Source: Diphasiastrum complanatum (lineage: Eukaryota > Streptophyta > Lycopodiopsida > Lycopodiales > Lycopodiaceae). Taken from it: DNA of 64,000 bases. The stretch spans positions 1,471,414 through 1,535,413 of the forward strand of contig CM055097.1 of NCBI GenBank assembly GCA_029204225.1, written 5' to 3'. The position numbers were made by a program, and so were the translations under genes. Shown piece after piece: positions 22,567 through 34,442 of the stretch. Each line of letters begins with the position of its first letter. Position 1 is the first letter of the stretch. Below the pieces are notes generated by a model. It was not told where the DNA came from, searched no databases, and saw only the letters and a list, made by a program, of their open reading frames with translations.

Positions 22567-23216
22567 AAATCGTCAACATTTCCTAGCTAGTTTGAGACCT
22601 AAATTGGCTAAAATTGTAAATAGTTTTGGTTCTGGAGTTTTGCACGTGTGAACCAGGCCACAATGTTTTTATTTACTGTATTTTTTCAGTATGATGAAGT
22701 GTCAAACTTCATACCCTTCAAAATGAGACCATTTTGATGTATTTTGGTCATATAAGCCATTTTTAGCTATTTTTCCTATATAGGGAATATCTAGGGTCAA
22801 GTACCTTCTAGAGAGAGGAGAGAGAGTCATCTTCCTCATCCATAAATAGTAGGGAAGTCGTGGAGAACAGGTTGGAGAAACCTTTTGTATGCTTCATTGA
22901 GATCAATAGATCATTGTCATTGTTTCTTCCTCCATTGAGAGCATTGTTGTGTGTATTGTCTTCAAGCTATTGTGTATGATCTTAGGTGCTTTCCAAAAGT
23001 GGTAGGCTGATGTATTATGGACTGTATAATGCTATTTTGGGCCGCACTTGATGTTTATGGAAGTTTCCATTTGTGATAAATGCTTTTTGATCAAGTTCTT
23101 TGCATTCTAGGTAGCATAGAATGTGTTGCCAATTCCTAGCTTATGTAGTTTGGAGTGCAAGCATTCAAGCCAATGATCTTGGAGTTTAGATCCACTTAGG
23201 ATCTGTATTTTTCACA
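22562..23216 (+). repeat. 3' LTR of inner copia element
   Basis: 655 bp, apparently the same sequence as the 5' LTR. Its first bases TGTGA supply the gag-pol stop codon. Confidence 0.95.
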
Positions 23217-24488
23217 GCATCCACATACTCATTTGGATCTACTTTATAGATGCCACCAGATCTAGATCCTAATGCAAGTATCTCATCATTCTTCTTGATA
23301 GTGCAAGTATCAACATTGAATTTTACATCAAGGCCATTATCAAGCAATTGGCCAACATTAATAAGATTCTTGGTAATCTTAGGTACATAAAGAACTTTAG
23401 AGGATGCAAGCTTCAAGGGAATGTTCCCTATGCCTTCAATAGGACATTCAAAATCATTTCCAGTGTATATTGATTTCTTGACTTCATCATAAGGTGCAAT
23501 AGAAGAGAAAGAGTCCTTGGAGCTACACATATGTGAAGAGGCTCCACTATCAATATACCATAGGCCGTCCTTCTTGGAAGGAGTAGATAAGAGATCCCTC
23601 TCCATCACTTGCAATAGTGTCTTCCTTCTCATTGGTAATGTTGGCTTGCTTGAGTTGATTCTTCTTCTTGAAGCAATTGGTGGCATAATGACCTTTCTTG
23701 CCACAATAAAAGCACTGGATCTTCTTCTTCTTGAGCTTGGATGATGAAGCATTAGAGGAATCATCTTCCTTCTCATCTTTGTCTTTGGATTTGACTTTGT
23801 CCTTGCTTGAGGATTGTTGATGTTGGTTCTTGCTCCTCCCTTTGTGCTTATCCTTGGCAAAGAGAGCTTTGCCATCATTATGAGTGAGAGAAAGCTTGTC
23901 CATCCTCAAGAGCTTGTACTATTGTCTTGATTCTTCCAAAATTAGCACACTTTGGAGAGCCTCCAAACTTGGTAGCTCCTCCTTAATGGCATAGGATTGG
24001 ACAAGGTTATCAAATTCACTTCTCAAGCCATGGAGAATGACTTGAACTAGCTCATTTTGATTGATGGAATCACCAATACAAGCAAGTTCTCTATGAATAT
24101 CTTTTACTCTCAAAACATAACTAGATGCACTCTCATCACTCTTTTGGCTATTTTGAAAGATTTGATTCCTAAGAGTGAGAAGCCTAGAGGTATTGTTAGC
24201 CTCATAGATAGTCTTGAGACAATCCCAAGCTTCTTTGGTTGTTGTACAAGTACCTATCTCCCTCAATATCTCATTAGAGACATTCATCTTAATGTAGTGG
24301 AGAGCCATCCTAGCCCTCTTTTTGTATTTTTGAACCTCTTGAAGAACTTGTGGTTCTTCTTCAAGGCCAAGAACTATGTCCATCACATCTTGAAGAATCA
24401 AGATGGACTCCATCCTCATTTAAATTGAATAGTTTGAAGTGGTCAATCTTTCACTTGGTTCCAACAAGGATGAACCCATTGAAGACAT
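23217..24488 (-). pseudogene. Outer copia: gag and protease region
   Basis: Minus strand, starting MSSMGSSLLEPSERLTTSNY at 24,488. A TAA interrupts after NYSI, where relatives read W-K; a 3-base loss explains it. Gag then continues (24,419-23,919), with a frame change near 23,900. The Lys/Ser-rich part and zinc knuckle (IQCFYCGKKGHYATNCF) follow, then protease (LWYIDSGASSHMC), ending where the nested element is inserted (EYVDA). It is in register with the downstream half at 16,785. Disabled by a stop and frameshifts. Confidence 0.88.
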
Positions 24489-25230
24489 TTGAAGTGAAGA
24501 AAACTCAAATGATGAACAATAAATGTTGCTACACACTCTCAATAGGATCCAATAATAGAGTACTATCTCTTCCTATGAAAGATCTTGCAACTATTTGTGA
24601 ATTGATTCTCACTAGCTACACAAATCTCTCTAAAACAAGATCTAATTCACATCAAATGATGGAGTACAGGCAAAGTTAGGATCAAACACTCTCAGCACTT
24701 GTGAAGTACTCTAAGAAAACAAATTTGACTCAAATACAATGATATTGCATGAAACAAAATGGCTAAGATCTCAAAATAGTGCCTAGATCACATATAGATG
24801 AGATTGGCAAGCATACAACTATGATTTTGGATCAACCAAGCAATCTCTTGACCAAACCAAATGTGTCCACCCAGGTCTAGGTGCCCTACCTAACCCTCTT
24901 CAAAAGCTTATAGCTTCTGATTGCTCAACCAAATGGAATGAAACTGATTGCATCAGAAACTAGACAAAAATAGCTTCAAAACAAGCTATCAAGCAAGATA
25001 AATGGATCAAGCATGAGAGAGAACATCCAAACTGAAATTGGATGTTCCTCACACATGTCTGAGCACCTGATTCCGTATAGTACCAGGTCAGACCCAATCA
25101 ATGTCCTTTTGATCTCTTTTGATCCAAGATTGAACAAGATAGCTAGGAAAATGGGCCTTGACAACTTCTAGCTCAAGATTGATGAAAATTTTTCACTTAG
25201 ATGGATCAAAATGCATGGTAACCTCAGGTA

Positions 25231-25243
25231 GGCTCTGATACCA
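25231..25243 (-). other. Primer binding site of outer copia
   Basis: On the minus strand TGGTATCAGAGCC abuts the 5' LTR, complementary to initiator Met tRNA. Confidence 0.9.
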
Positions 25244-25978
25244 TGTTAAATTTCACACGAGTGGATTGTCCACTACATGTACTTGTAATCTCCTAAGGTG
25301 TGTAGATGCACCAAGATCAAGACTAGATTGAGATTCAAGATCTATCTTTGATTCTATGGCAAAAACACATTACTACATGCATTCAATCACTTCCAACTCT
25401 CACTCACATGTGTGGGAAGTATTAAAAAAATAATCTAAGTAAAAACAAGCTGCTCTCCTCGGGTAGAGAGAGAAAAAGCATCATGAGCTCTCGGGTAGGG
25501 AGAGAAAGCTAGAAATCCAATAACTCACAAAATCCATAAAATCACCAAATCAATTAGCTTCAAAAATGAGTACAATGATACTAGTAGATCCACGAGCTAC
25601 CACTATGCTTAACTATGATTGGACCATACTTTGTCACCTCTTGATCCTATTGGACCATTGATCCATGCACCTCTTAATTCTATTGGACTATATTCAAGCA
25701 GACCTCAATTTCCTATTGGACCTCACAAGGTTCCACCTCTAAATCCTATTGGACCTCTTGGAATTCATCAAACAAAAGCTTTACACTTGTCTACACTCTA
25801 ATTGGCACGTGTTTATCCTCTTACTCTATTTTGGCTCAATAGTGGCATTACAAGTGGAAATGCATAATTTGCCATCTATGCCAAATTTATTCCTATCAAC
25901 ATCCTACACCTAGATGCTTGATGTAAAAAACATAAGACCCCTATATCTAACATAGATAATCTTTTTCAATTTTTCACA
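25244..25978 (-). repeat. 5' LTR of outer copia element
   Basis: 735 bp, partner of 13,349-14,086 with small differences (for example AATTC versus AATTT near the end). Followed by the target duplication GAATC. Confidence 0.92.
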
Positions 25979-25983
25979 GAATC

Positions 25984-26507
25984 CCGTAGATAATCAGTAT
26001 TTATATTTATAAAGTCACTTTCCTTATAAGAAAGTGACTGATGTCCTTAATAGCTGACTGAACGGAGAATGATGAAAAGCGAGGGTCAGCAACTGAAATT
26101 TCATCATCATCTGGGATCTGAACTAACAGAAAAAGTACGAAACCACTCTGATATTCAACCAATCGACATTTCTTGTTGCAATAAGGACATAGTGAACTGC
26201 TTTTGAAAAGATCAAACAATTTGGTGAACATTCTATCCAGTCTATGTCTGAAAGCTGGGAAGAAGTGAACCGAATCAGTATAATGCATGTACTGGAGTGA
26301 ACCTATGGAGAAAATAGGCTTACTAAGTATATATCTGAATCTAACATAATGTTGATAAAAAACGTCAGAATTCGGTTGTGCAGTCCTGAAAACATGTTGA
26401 TATGGCCTGAATAGGCTGTGGAAGTAGTCCAGATTTTCAGTAATCCCAAATTCACTAAGAAATGAACTCAAGCCTGAATCTCGTGAGAATACTGAGGAAG
26501 AGGCCAT
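25984..26507 (-). pseudogene. Partner gene of cassette B, 5' half
   Basis: Minus-strand frame from the ATG at 26,507 (MASSSVFSRDSGLSSFLSEF). The N-terminus resembles the starts at 137 and 33,566. A segment near residue 120 (LCPYCNKKC, then FVLFLLVQIPDDDE) aligns by eye with CDQHNRSC..VYLSALVPEE in the cassette C partner, suggesting a shared Cys-containing, possibly metal-binding N-terminal domain. A one-base frame change near 26,015 links it to a segment ending at the copia target site (GAATC, 25,979-25,983); coding resumes at 13,348. The start is supported by a minus-strand TATA-like TATAAAT at about 26,728-26,735. Function unknown; cassette C suggests a DNA methyltransferase relative, but no such motifs are visible here. 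Confidence 0.55.
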
Positions 26508-27342
26508 CGAAATAAAGTGAATATCGCACTTGTGCGCGAGGGAGACGAGAAAGAAAACTAACTATCAAGATGCCGCAGAAGAGAGATATGTACAACTCGA
26601 GATACCGAATATCGCACTTGAGCGCAAGTAGGTGTCGTTGAGTGCAAACGGTCAACAAAGCGCACGCACAAGAGCGATATGCCACGAATTTCGATAATGG
26701 AAAAAGGTAAAAAATTAATCGGTTTTCATGCCATTTATACTAAATTTTTGCACGTGCGGTCAACGGTCAATGGACAGGTGTCTACTTTCGATTCGACTAC
26801 AGCTACTGGCACGTGCGAGGTGACACCTGGACACATGTGAAATGACAACTAGACACGTGTCGCGTGTTCATTCATGTGCTCGAAAAGACGTGTTGCTCTA
26901 TCATTTGCTCGTACAAATCCCACACGTGTAAAGTGACAACGTGACACGTGTCGCTCTGTCATTTGTTCGTACAACTCCCACACGTGTGATTGGACATTCT
27001 TTCGCACGTGTGAATTAGGATATAAAATCACAAACTTCGATGAATTTTTTTCACTTTTTTTTTTTTTGCTCCGCATATCGCACTTGTGCGCGTCCTTCAC
27101 ACTCGAATTTCCACCTACCGCCTTTCATGCGCACAGGTCCGATACACCTGCCTACGTGTCCCCCTGTATCGCACTTGTGCACGTTTCTTCAGAACTAATA
27201 TCTTTTTGTTATATTCAGCTCGCACAGGTCCGATATACCATACGTTCCTTCCATACATATCGGTCCTCTGCGAGATTTTTGTCACCTTTCTATTCTCATC
27301 CTCCCCGTCGCGCGCAAGTCCGCTATTGCATAGTACACATCC
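26508..27342. promoter_or_regulatory. Bidirectional promoter B with dense G-box array
   Basis: Between divergent starts at 26,507 (minus) and 27,343 (plus). A minus-strand TATAAAT lies at about 26,728-26,735 and a plus-strand GATATAAAATC near 27,010-27,020. From about 26,750 to 27,010 there are about nine CACGTG/ACACGTGT-type cores plus CACATGTG variants. The leaders outside the TATA boxes carry a bipartite motif ATATCGCACTTGTGCGCG (26,521-26,538; 26,608-26,625; inverted 26,660-26,680; 27,074-27,092; 27,166-27,183) and a variant GCGCACAGGTCCGATAC (27,129-27,145). The outer GCG and CGATAT parts are the same as in promoters A and C, while the centre differs. Confidence 0.7.
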
Positions 27343-29164
<1,822 letters not shown>

Positions 29165-29359
29165 GATCAGAACATATATAGATAGCATAGAAAAAAAATA
29201 CATGTATAGAATTCATAGAAAAATATACATTTATATATCAAATGTTGTTCCATTTTATGAATTTGGGAGCACAAAATACATGTACTGATGTCCAACTTGG
29301 GCTTTCATTTATTGAATGAAAGAGTGTATACACAGATTTTTACTAAAGTTTATTTGAAA

Positions 29360-30182
29360 CTATTGTTCTCCCACAATGGTGATTGTTGTAGGTAGATCTT
29401 TGCAGCACGTTATCAGCTCTTGTCTTTTTCGCATTCGTGACATGACAAATATTAGTGATTGTGCAATTGTAAATCATGACATTGGCTATGATTTTGTTCT
29501 ATTTTGACATGGCAATAAACATAAAGTACTTACGAGTCTTCCGTTGATGATAAATCTGAAATATGTTGGTAGATTGGTTTGTAATAGCATGAGCTCTGCC
29601 ATTCACTTATGCATGATGGATATAAATCTGAAAGAAGAAAACAATGTTGAAGCATTTAAATCATAATCTGAAGAGCATCAATAAAGAAAATCACCTATGA
29701 TTGCCCTAGAGTGCATATGTTTTGATATACTTACAATTACATTTTTGATGATCATGAGGATTGATATCATGTACTTTGATTTCTGAATGCATATATACAT
29801 GTTGTACTAGGACTTCTAATATAGATTGGCCTCCCGGGGTAGTCTTAAACTCCAAATTTTTTGCTTTCCAATAAGATTTGTAAGTCATTTTTGCTCTTTT
29901 CTTTTGTTGAAAATTGCCCTTTGATGATGGATGCAGCAATACCCATGAGTTCTTCATATATTTTGTTGGCTTCCAGTTATCAGCTTCATCTTTCTCATTG
30001 TAAAGAATCACAGAATCGATTGTAGATCTGGGTCTCCTTGCCATTGCTATTTTCAAAGCTTGGGCGCCAAAAATCTCTCTGATATGATACTTAATTTCAA
30101 TTTTTCGTATCACATTTGATCTAATGTGAATGCCAACATAGTCACAGTTACTGCATATACCATATTTTATGTAATTGTACAT
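29360..30182 (-). pseudogene. Gene Q, cassette B, with internal deletion
   Basis: Minus-strand counterpart of the gene at 2,989-4,305, again converging on the H3-Ulp1 gene. Exon 1 includes MARRPRSTIDSV (ATG at 30,044), QKKRAKMTYKSYWKAKNLEF, SILEVLVQHVYMHSE and HQKCN at the donor. Exon 2 (29,627-29,534) starts YLYPSCISEWQSS. In another frame it ends with TYFRFIINGRL, matching the end of the much later exon of copy A (EYFNFILDGKL), so the intervening part has been deleted. A last exon near 29,450-29,360 reads MRKRQEL like IRKRHEE of copy A. Function unknown. The shared exon-1 sequence and phase confirm a gene family. The deletion makes this copy defective. Confidence 0.55.
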
Positions 30183-30583
30183 ACTATATTTCTATAGCTG
30201 TAACTAGTATAGTTAGAAAATTTCATTACACTAACCAGCATAGTCAAGTAAATTTTACTTGAGGTATTGACGTCAGGCAGATTAGCACGTGTCAGGCAGG
30301 AAGAAGAAACCAATGGGATACGTCCATGCTGCCCGGACACAAATTTCAAAGTTTTCTATATTGCATTTTTATTTTTTAGTTAATTTGAACTACATTACAT
30401 AGATTTCAAATCTGTGCATTTTGATTGGGCCTGGTGACGGTCGAAACTAAAGAAAAAAAATAAAAGTATCTTTACAAAGGGTCTTTTTGATATTGAGATC
30501 TCCTCTAGTGATAGATTGAAAAAAAAAATTAGAAGGCTTGGAGATTAACCTTCAATGAATGACATCAAAACAAGAAAACGAAT

Positions 30584-30910
30584 TTGTTTACCTACGGTAA
30601 AATATTGGCGAAGACATACACAACCATTTTAAATAAGTCTTCAGAGGGAGATATTCAAGAACTACTTCTGCATCCAACTTTTCAGGAGTTGTCATTTAAT
30701 ACTGTTGAAAGCAATCTTGTTTCTAACATTCGTAACACCCTCAATCAAATTAAGGTGCTCCATTCAGTGAATGAACTCTTCGTGAATAGATCTTTTCTTG
30801 TGATGGTACTAAATAAAGTTGATGGCACAATGAATCTCCCTCATTCAAGAATTGCAGGTGCTTTTGGGTATTCATCGCATAAATATTGTTGTAGCCAGTT
30901 CTCACCTTAA
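30584..30910 (+). CDS. Unrecognised short open frame
   Basis: 108 codons, no ATG at the frame start (opens on TTG). Contains FTYGKILAKTYTTILNKS and a helical segment TVESNLVSNIRNTLNQIKVL. No family recognised and no second copy seen, so it may be a remnant of a host or transposon gene, or chance. The following 31,000-31,190 has nothing supportable. Confidence 0.15.
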   Translation: MFTYGKILAKTYTTILNKSSEGDIQELLLHPTFQELSFNTVESNLVSNIRNTLNQIKVLHSVNELFVNRSFLVMVLNKVDGTMNLPHSRIAGAFGYSSHKYCCSQFSP

Positions 30911-31189
30911 CATTAAGGACGATGAGGAGGTTCTGCCCTTGAGTGCCTGTCAGAGATAGTTGCCTAGAGGTAGCATAATTACGGCTCGGGTCAAGGAACT
31001 GGTGTATGCCTTTTGGAGCTCAGAAACTCGAGTGTCCTCCAACAAAAAAGACATATGCCGACAGAGGATTGGAAGAAAGAGTGTTGTCAGGCATCTAGTA
31101 CATCTTTCTTGACGACACTCACGTTCTTTCTTTTTTTGGACTTTTGGTTTTTTTTTGGAGTGTGTATCTGTAATGTTTTATTACCTTAT

Positions 31190-31850
31190 GTCTCATTTTC
31201 ATTCTAAAATCATCCAAATTGGTCTACTGAGATTTAGAGTGTGTACCATTTTATTTTAGAATCTACAACATTTGGTTCTATTTTTTTAGATTTCGTCGTA
31301 TTTGTAGTTTGCACACGTCCCAATTTGGTCTTTTTGGTACTATTTTAGTGTTGTTACACCAATTGGTAGTATTACTCCAATAGTCGGGTACTAATTTTAC
31401 ATATTTTGTACTATTTTTGTGTTGGTAAAACTCTTGAATACAAAAGAATGGTACTACAATAACTTATCATGTACCAATTCTGATCCTTCTTACTACCTAA
31501 TTAGGTTCTCTTATAGTAAGTGTCTCATTTTTATCTTAAAATCTACCAAATAGGTACTATTTACCATGTTTTATGGATAAAACTATTAAATTAGGTACTT
31601 TTTTTATTATATTTATTTGTGTTCACAGCTCGCATACAATCCCTTGTGGTCTTTTTGGTACTATTTTAGTGTTTTTTACCAATTGGTGGAATCTAAGCTT
31701 TAGTTACTACCAATTTTACAAGATTTGTACTATTTTTGTGATGCTCAATGCATGTTTTTGAAACTTTTGAGTAGCAAAGATTGATACTATTTGAACCTAT
31801 CATGTAACAATTTTGATCCTCTAGACTACCAATTAAGGTTCTTTAACTTT
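31190..31850. repeat. Two diverged copies of a ~320-bp GGTACTA-rich unit
   Basis: Two adjacent blocks share the order TCTCATTTT..TAAAATC..CAAAT.GGTACTATTT, then GGTCTTTTTGGTACTATTTTAGTG, then ACCAATTGGT and TTTGTACTATTTTTGTG. The first is about 31,190-31,500 and the second about 31,520-31,840. Confidence 0.65.
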
Positions 31851-31854
31851 CTGC

Positions 31855-32047
31855 ATGTGTAGTACTTTGGTACTATAAGATGCTTTGGTACTTTGGTACT
31901 ACCTTTATATGATGCTTTGGTACTACTTGCAAGTACTTTTTATCTTTTGGTATTACTTGTGTATGATACTTTAGTACTACCTATATATAATGCTTTGGTA
32001 CTACCTGTAGGTACTTTCTACCTTCCTGGTACTACCTGTGTATGATA
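31855..32047. repeat. TTTGGTACTACCT minisatellite
   Basis: Repeated units such as ATGCTTTGGTACTACCT with spacing of about 30-60 bp. The array runs into the 3' end of the methyltransferase-like gene and may have replaced its C-terminus. Confidence 0.65.
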
Positions 32048-33566
32048 TGTCTGCCTTTTTCGACCGCACATACACCGCTTGTCCCGCTACCATTAAACAA
32101 ATCCAAAATCCAGTTAGCTGGATGAGAAAACATGTCTATCAATTTATTTACAAGTTGTTGTGGCTTTTGGTGTGGAGAAGCCATAGAACCAGTCATGGGA
32201 TTTTTTAACTTTTTTGTCACTGTAGGAAATTTGAAATGGTTGTCAAAATCAATACTTCTTGCAATGTTGTATTGTAGCATTGACCTCTTTCCATCGGTTG
32301 AAAAATAGCCGATAGAGAGATATTCAATCTCATTACAAAGTCGAGCTCCACCAGAATTTCTTACATTTGGCTTTAGTTGCAATTAATAAAAAAAAATGAT
32401 TAAAAAATGTTTAATCCAATTGGTAGAAAATATTCAGAGTAGAGAAACATATTATTGTGCTTGGGCAAAAGTAAACTAGTTACTTACCAAATTGCATTCT
32501 TGATGCCTGCATTGCAAACTTCGAGAAGCGCTTTGTGCACACCAACTTGTTGCCAATTGGAGTGGAATACCACTATCCTCCAAAGTGGAGCTAGAGTGAC
32601 CTCCAGGAAATTAGCAACAACTTCCTTCATCTCAGTGTATTTAAAAGGGCAATCGTCATTCAACAAGCCCACCAATTTGAAACCATAACGAATGTCAGCA
32701 ATGCAAAAAGTGTATGGTCTTTTTTTCACAAACTTTGTGATTTCTCTTGTATCGCCTTGCTGAATTGTGTAAGAACAAGTGGGGGTCATCAATAGACTTC
32801 GAGACAAATGTCTCCTTCGGATCTTCATCGACGCTCGTGTCCCCAGCCTGATGACTTTCCCCTTTCCTTTTCTCAGCTTTTGTTTTTTGAAGGTGGGTCC
32901 TAAATTTCTTAGAAAGCTGCCCACTCTTCTTATCTTCATAACTCTAAAAAAAAATACAAAATTGCATATGTTAGAATAGACTTATGCTTAGCATGGATAA
33001 ATTCCTCGGAATCATAAAGGGCCTGTCATTAGTAAGGGTCAATAGGGGGCCACATTGTCCAATGTCCAAGATAGCACTCAAGGCGTCGTCAACAATAGCT
33101 AACTCTGATATCACAGAATCAGTTGATGATGAGGAACCCTCAATGCTTAGCCTCGAAGTTCCTGCCTCCTCAGGAACAAGAGCAGAAAGATAAACACAAA
33201 GCCCATGCCCTCCTGCAAAAAGTGACATGATCGATTGTGCTGGTCACAATGGACCACACGTTTAAAATCACTCACTATTTTTGTGAATCGTCGGTTGTGG
33301 CTTTGCTTTGAAGATGGTTGGGCAAGTACCAGATCATGGAAATGGATCAATCGTAGATTATCCATTATCAACATAGATTGATTCAGACTATCATAATACT
33401 CTTTATACAATGCTGGAAAATAGGATTTATGTTTTGATCCAAACCTCTCGATATCAAAAGACATATTGAAATACATCTTATAGTGACATATTTAGTTACC
33501 AACACTGGATTCAACGAGGAAGGCGTGCAACGCAGAATCAAAAGTATTAGAAGATGAGACAGCCAT
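32032..33566 (-). pseudogene. DNA amino-methyltransferase (N6_N4_Mtase type) partner gene, cassette C
   Basis: Starts MAVSSSNTFDSALHAFLV at 33,566; an in-frame TAA occurs at codon 25 (33,492-33,494) and one-base frame changes occur near 33,200 and 32,850. The C-terminal half is clearly a beta-class DNA methyltransferase: QQGDTREITKFVKKRPYTF, then ADIRYGF (about 32,684-32,700) at the place of the catalytic (D/S)PP(Y/W) motif, VVFHSNWQQVG, and after an intron NEIEYLSIGYFS, SPHQKPQQLVNKLI and the SAM-binding DLFNGSGTSG (about 32,077-32,106). The family transfers methyl from SAM to N4 of cytosine or N6 of adenine. The catalytic motif has Ile-Arg instead of Pro-Pro, so this copy is probably inactive. 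Divergent from the H3-Ulp1 copy C across a shared promoter. The C-terminal end meets a minisatellite. Confidence 0.72.
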
Positions 33567-34442
33567 CTCGAAAGTATGCATAGTAGGGCCGAGTATCGCT
33601 ACGACGTGGGGTGGCAGGGAGTTAGAAGACAATTAGGGAATCCTCGCGTGATGGCGATATTGGTGAATGACCGGATATCAGAACGATGCGAGGGATCCAA
33701 GATCGTCTAGAATCTGAAATAGATTCTCGCATGGTAGCAATATTGCAAAGAACTAGTAGTGTTGACACACCAAGAGCTATAGGGAGTGAAAATCGAAAAC
33801 TTAGTGAAAGGTTTTAACTGATCAAACAACATTTATATAGCTAAAACCAATAAAAGCTAAGCCATACATGCGTCGATCCAACAACGGATCAGATCTATGA
33901 CGCGTAATATGACCATCCACACGTGCCAGACCACACATGCTACAATACACGTCAATCTGCCATTCGGCCACATGTCGACACGTGAGATCCCACACGTGTT
34001 GCTCCAGACGTGCAGTTTCACACATGCGTATACAGACGTGTAGTTCCACACGGCAGTTACTGATTGGGCCATGTGTCGCAAGTATTTACACGTGCCAACT
34101 TTTTTTTGCCTATATAAGTCCATTCCCGGGGATTGTGCAGGTTTTTGTGTAATTTGCCTTCACCTTTGATTGCTTCATACGACTTGCATTCGTGATATCG
34201 CCATCATGTGAGCGACCTCATCCCCAGGCTTGTTCTTGATACCCTTTCGCATTGTAGCGATATCAACCTGACTCTCCCAGTATCGCCATCATACGAGCCC
34301 GTTCCTCTCTCCGCCTGACTCTGCTACTCTCTCGCGTCGTAGCGATATCATCCTCAGAGTTTCCAGTGTCACCATCATGCGAGAGACTAGCTTTCTCTAC
34401 TGTTGTATCTCTGTCCTCGCATGGTATAGATATCCGGCCTCG
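33567..34442. promoter_or_regulatory. Bidirectional promoter C with dense G-box array
   Basis: Between divergent starts at 33,566 (minus) and 34,443 (plus). A minus-strand TATATAAA lies at about 33,832-33,840 and a plus-strand CTATATAAG near 34,110-34,118. From about 33,915 to 34,090 there are about ten CACGTG, ACACGTG, CACATG or GACGTG cores. The leaders hold many copies of an 18-bp bipartite motif, CTCGCATGATGGCGATAT or its inverse: 33,642-33,660, 34,194-34,214, 34,247-34,263, 34,281-34,297, 34,331-34,349, 34,366-34,383 and 34,415-34,434. On the plus-gene side the copies alternate in orientation. This is the clearest of the three promoters for that motif. Confidence 0.72.

Larger units (their letters stand above)
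16786..23216 (+). mobile_element. Inner Ty1/copia LTR retrotransposon, intact and young
   Basis: 6,431 bp, inserted in the outer copia element in opposite orientation. The two 655-bp LTRs (16,786-17,440 and 22,562-23,216) show no difference that I could find by eye. Flanking 5-mers are GCATA (16,781-16,785) and GCATC (23,217-23,221), a target duplication with one mismatch. Primer site TGGTATCAGAGCTGG starts at 17,441; the purine tract GAAGAGGGAG ends just before the 3' LTR. The single gag-pol frame is unbroken. All parts needed for autonomous movement appear present. Confidence 0.95.
13349..25978 (-). mobile_element. Outer Ty1/copia LTR retrotransposon, decayed, with nested element
   Basis: The element is on the minus strand. 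Its LTRs lie at 25,244-25,978 (5') and 13,349-14,086 (3'), both TG..CA, flanked by a perfect 5-bp target duplication GAATC (13,344-13,348 and 25,979-25,983). The primer site TGGTATCAGAGCC (complementary to initiator Met tRNA) follows the 5' LTR and an AGGAGGAG purine tract precedes the 3' LTR. The gag-pol reading frame has several frameshifts and stops. A younger copia element (16,786-23,216) interrupts it between protease and the integrase zinc-binding region. The insertion lies in coding sequence of the cassette B partner gene. Confidence 0.92.

Noticed and set aside
33484-33510. GT..AG string that could splice out the TAA in the cassette C partner gene
   Set aside because: Only about 23 bases, too short for a spliceosomal intron.
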